This document shows positions 61,520 to 64,000 of a stretch of 64,000 bases of DNA, one piece after another (the stretch's first letter is position 1; every line of letters starts with the position of its first letter). The notes beneath the pieces were generated by a model, which was given only the letters and a program-made list of their open reading frames with translations, was not told the DNA's origin and searched no databases. The stretch spans positions 1 through 64,000 of the forward strand of contig DASYKE010000239.1 in assembly GCA_035995725.1 (NCBI GenBank), read 5' to 3'. The DNA is from JAQGLW01 sp035995725. GTDB lineage: Bacteria > Pseudomonadota > Gammaproteobacteria > Burkholderiales > Burkholderiaceae_D. Both the position numbers and the translations under genes were made by a program.

Positions 61520-61642
61520 ATCGTTCTTGGCCAAGGGATAGGACTACAACAGAGGACTGCAACAGTCGCGCGCAGTTGCCTGAAAGAACGGACATCCGAT
61601 GGCTGGGATTGCCATCTGCTGCATGACCTCAGGTTGTGTACT

Positions 61643-63616
61643 TTAGCTCTTCCGTTTGCGCGATTCACTCATAATTGAAGGTGCAATGGTTGCAACCGGA
61701 TCGGTGATTTCAAGATTACGCTGCGCATTGCGGATGTTCTCGTCGATGGTGCTCAATGCGTCCATCGTTGATTCAGTCTCATCGGCGGACAGGTTATTCC
61801 CTCGCATTATGCTCGCGCCATCCGGCAGGAACCCGCCCGCCTGATTGCTCCACAGCCGGTAATATCCGCCGCGTCGCGCCAGCAGTTCCGCGTGGGTACC
61901 GTCTTCAATGATGCGGCCTTCGTCGAATACCAGGATACGATCCAAGTGCGCAATCGTCGACAGCCGGTGCGCGACCACCATCACGGTCTTGTTCTTCATT
62001 ACATCGTCGAGCGTATGCTGGATTGCCTTTTCGGTGATCGAATCCAGGCTCGATGTCGCTTCGTCGAGAATCAGGATCGGCGCATCCTTCAAAATCACGC
62101 GCGCAATCGCGATGCGCTGGCGCTGACCGCCGGACAGCTTGATGCCACGCTCGCCGACCATCGATTGATATTGTTCCCTGATCTGCTGGATGAATTCGTG
62201 TGCGTACGCTTTCTTCGCTGCCTCGATCACTTCTTCGTCGCTGGCGTCAAGCCGGCCATAGCGGATGTTGTCCAGCAGAGTACGGTGGAACAGGCTCGGG
62301 TCCTGCGGAATCAGGCTCAGCTGCGCATGCAGCGCATCTTGCGTCATGCTGCGGATGTCCACGCCGTCGATCAGTATCTGCCCTCGCTGCGCATCGTACA
62401 GCCGCAGGATCAGGCTGACGAAAGTCGATTTGCCGGAACCCGAGAAGCCGACCAGGCCGACCCGCTGACCGGCATGAATCCTGACATTCAGCCGGTCGAA
62501 TATTTTCTTGTCCGGCGTGTAGCCGAAGTCCAGATCGCGGAACTCGATCTCGCCCTTGCGGATTGCCGGCGTGATCGCATCCCGAGCATCGACCAGTTCA
62601 TGCGGCCGGATGATCGTGTGTACGCCGTTGGCGACATTGCCGATGTATTCGAAAAATTCAAGAAAGCGGCGGCTCAGGTTGCGTGCCTCGTTGATGATCA
62701 GCAGCGCAAGGCTGACGGCCATCACGAAGTCGCCGACGCCGATCTGCCCCTGCCCCCACAGCGTCAGCGCGTAATACAGCACGCCGACCTTGAGCACTGC
62801 TGCCGCCCCGAACTGAAACCAGCGCACGCGCTCGTTGTAAGCGTTGGACACGCGGATTGCCTTCATCTCGCTGGTAAGCGCATCGTCCAGCAATTCACGC
62901 TCGAACCCGAGGCGGGCAAACAGCCGTGCGCTGGTCAGATTGGTGACCGAATCGACAACCTTGCCGGTGGTTTCGCTGCGCGCGGAAGATGCCTTGAACG
63001 CATAAGGCTGGCAGCGCCTTGCCAGGAGATACGAGATGCCGATGAAAAAAACCGCCCACAGAGAAACGAATAGGGCGAGCTGGCCATGCGCATTCGCGAG
63101 CAGCACGATGGAAACAGAAAATACGATGATGACCGGCCAGAACTCGGTAATGAGCGACCACAACGTCTGCGACACGCCCATCGATGTTTCACTGATGCGG
63201 TGCGCCAGCGCACCGGCAAAGTTATTACTGAAATAGCGGTACGAATGATGCTGAAGATAATGGTAAAGCGTGCGGGTGACGTTCTGCCGTTGACGCGGGC
63301 CGAGGCGAATCTGAATCCCGCCGGCAATTCGCCCGAACACCACCTCGCCGACACAAAAGCCGATAAACAGCAGCAACGGCGCGTGCAGCGTTGCTACCAA
63401 TGCCATCGAATGCTCCGGCGTCGCGGTGACGCCTTTGATGATTTTGCTGAGTGCATACGGAATCAGGATGCCGCAGCTTGCGTTGGCGGCTTCGAAAAGC
63501 ACCATCGCCAGGTACCACCACCGATACCGTGCAACGAAATGCCAGATGAAGCGAAACGACGTAGTCGGCAGCTCGGGAACACCGGGCGCACGCGGAAAAT
63601 CTTGGGAAGATGTCAT
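61643..63616 (-). CDS. ABC exporter, fused permease and ATPase
   Basis: A 657-residue exporter half-molecule, likely a homodimer. Six membrane helices occupy about residues 25-340 (YRWWYLAMVLFEAANASCGI, 'YALTLWGQGQIGVGDFVMAVSLALL'). The ATPase shows Walker A GFSGSGKSTFVSLIL, Q-loop 'LIPQDPSLFHRTLLDNI', signature KLSGGQRQRIAIARVIL and Walker B APILILDEATSSLD, with the H-loop AHRLST. The C-terminal 80 residues after the fold are polar. It resembles MsbA/multidrug-type exporters; substrate unknown. It is alone on the minus strand. Confidence 0.93.
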   Translation of the reverse strand: MTSSQDFPRAPGVPELPTTSFRFIWHFVARYRWWYLAMVLFEAANASCGILIPYALSKIIKGVTATPEHSMALVATLHAPLLLFIGFCVGEVVFGRIAGGIQIRLGPRQRQNVTRTLYHYLQHHSYRYFSNNFAGALAHRISETSMGVSQTLWSLITEFWPVIIVFSVSIVLLANAHGQLALFVSLWAVFFIGISYLLARRCQPYAFKASSARSETTGKVVDSVTNLTSARLFARLGFERELLDDALTSEMKAIRVSNAYNERVRWFQFGAAAVLKVGVLYYALTLWGQGQIGVGDFVMAVSLALLIINEARNLSRRFLEFFEYIGNVANGVHTIIRPHELVDARDAITPAIRKGEIEFRDLDFGYTPDKKIFDRLNVRIHAGQRVGLVGFSGSGKSTFVSLILRLYDAQRGQILIDGVDIRSMTQDALHAQLSLIPQDPSLFHRTLLDNIRYGRLDASDEEVIEAAKKAYAHEFIQQIREQYQSMVGERGIKLSGGQRQRIAIARVILKDAPILILDEATSSLDSITEKAIQHTLDDVMKNKTVMVVAHRLSTIAHLDRILVFDEGRIIEDGTHAELLARRGGYYRLWSNQAGGFLPDGASIMRGNNLSADETESTMDALSTIDENIRNAQRNLEITDPVATIAPSIMSESRKRKS

Positions 63617-63942
63617 GATGATAAATTATTGCCGCCGTTCATGTCGATGGCTTCCTGCCATGACGGCATTTTGGTCAATGCTGAAAACCTGAAAGAACGC
63701 ATCCGCCACTTGTTTACGCTTGGAAATGATGCGCGGGCGCTTGCATGATATCCAGCCGGCATCAAGATGGAGAGGACAGGCGACAGTATATCGCTGTCGC
63801 CCCTGCGCCGTTGCTCCGATACGGCGCTATCGCAGTGATAACCGGGTGCAATCTAAACAAATGACAAAAAAGTCCTATCTTTTATCAGGAAAGGTTTGCA
63901 AAATATAACGCTTGTCTATTTTTTTCATGATCAGGAGCTTTG
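63617..63942. other. Intergenic region between ABC exporter and last gene
   Basis: About 325 bp with no supported gene. AGGAG lies 7 bp before the next ATG. The A/T-rich stretch near 63885-63920 is a likely place for the promoter of that gene. Confidence 0.45.
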
Positions 63943-64000
63943 ATGTTTAACACTGTCAATATGCGACAATCGGCGCGGCAATCGGGCGAACCGGAAATCA
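63943..64000 (+). CDS. Start of a gene cut by the window end (partial)
   Basis: ATG at 63943 with AGGAG 7 bp upstream; 19 codons are visible (MFNTVNMRQSARQSGEPEI) before the window ends. The product cannot be named from this stretch. Confidence 0.5.
   Translation, partial: MFNTVNMRQSARQSGEPEI

Overview
The window looks like chromosomal DNA of a betaproteobacterium of the order Burkholderiales, most likely an Oxalobacteraceae (Herminiimonas/Herbaspirillum/Collimonas-like). This is inferred from the aat-bpt-pyrD block, the rimP-nusA-infB-rbfA-truB-typA block with scpB-rluB in front, and the cysB/cysTWA/ssu/sbp sulfur region. Base composition is moderately GC-rich. There is no phage, IS element, CRISPR array or rRNA. 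One tRNA is present, an initiator tRNA-fMet.

Layout. 1-1.9 kb: end of a surface-polysaccharide cluster (glycosyltransferase C-terminus, PIG-L deacetylase, GT2 glycosyltransferase). 1.9-4.8 kb: a hypothetical protein, a PRC-barrel protein, a membrane protein and an MscS channel. 5.0-6.6 kb: a lone cytochrome oxidase subunit I. 7.2-10 kb: SDR, GmhB-type heptose phosphatase and GT9 heptosyltransferase. 10.2-12.2 kb: hemerythrin, Ku and a DUF421 protein. 12.5-16.3 kb: one 1272-residue gene joining a glycoside hydrolase, a glycosyltransferase and a UDP-galactopyranose-mutase-like flavoprotein. 17.6-24.5 kb: a signalling island with a three-PAS hybrid histidine kinase, a convergent sigma54 response regulator, two Gly/Ser/Thr-rich small lipoproteins and a receiver-less sigma54 activator. 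24.6-31.2 kb: SDR relic, small basic protein, dusA, hydrolase plus Bug-type binding protein, omega-aminotransferase and an EamA transporter.

31.3-42.9 kb is the core translation/transcription block, all on the minus strand: tRNA-fMet, scpB, rluB, rimP, nusA, infB, rbfA, truB, typA. 43-47.8 kb holds a Nudix hydrolase, amtB with a candidate sigma54 promoter, aat, bpt and pyrD. 47.8-60.4 kb is a co-oriented sulfur-acquisition region: sbp, ssuE, two ssuA, ssuD, ssuC, ssuB, a Mop/TOBE protein, a degenerate EAL protein, a hydrolase, cysT, cysW, cysA and the regulator cysB. It would take up sulfate and alkanesulfonates and release sulfite from the latter. The window ends with an outer-membrane beta-barrel, an ABC exporter and the start of another gene.

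Most notable are: the three-enzyme fusion, which keeps an internal Shine-Dalgarno and ATG before its second domain; a 32-bp sequence shared in opposite orientations by truB and rluB, part of a palindromic element that stays in frame in both genes; and the degenerate EAL and Mop proteins inside the sulfonate operon. All family assignments are from reading the translated sequence; no database search was run.
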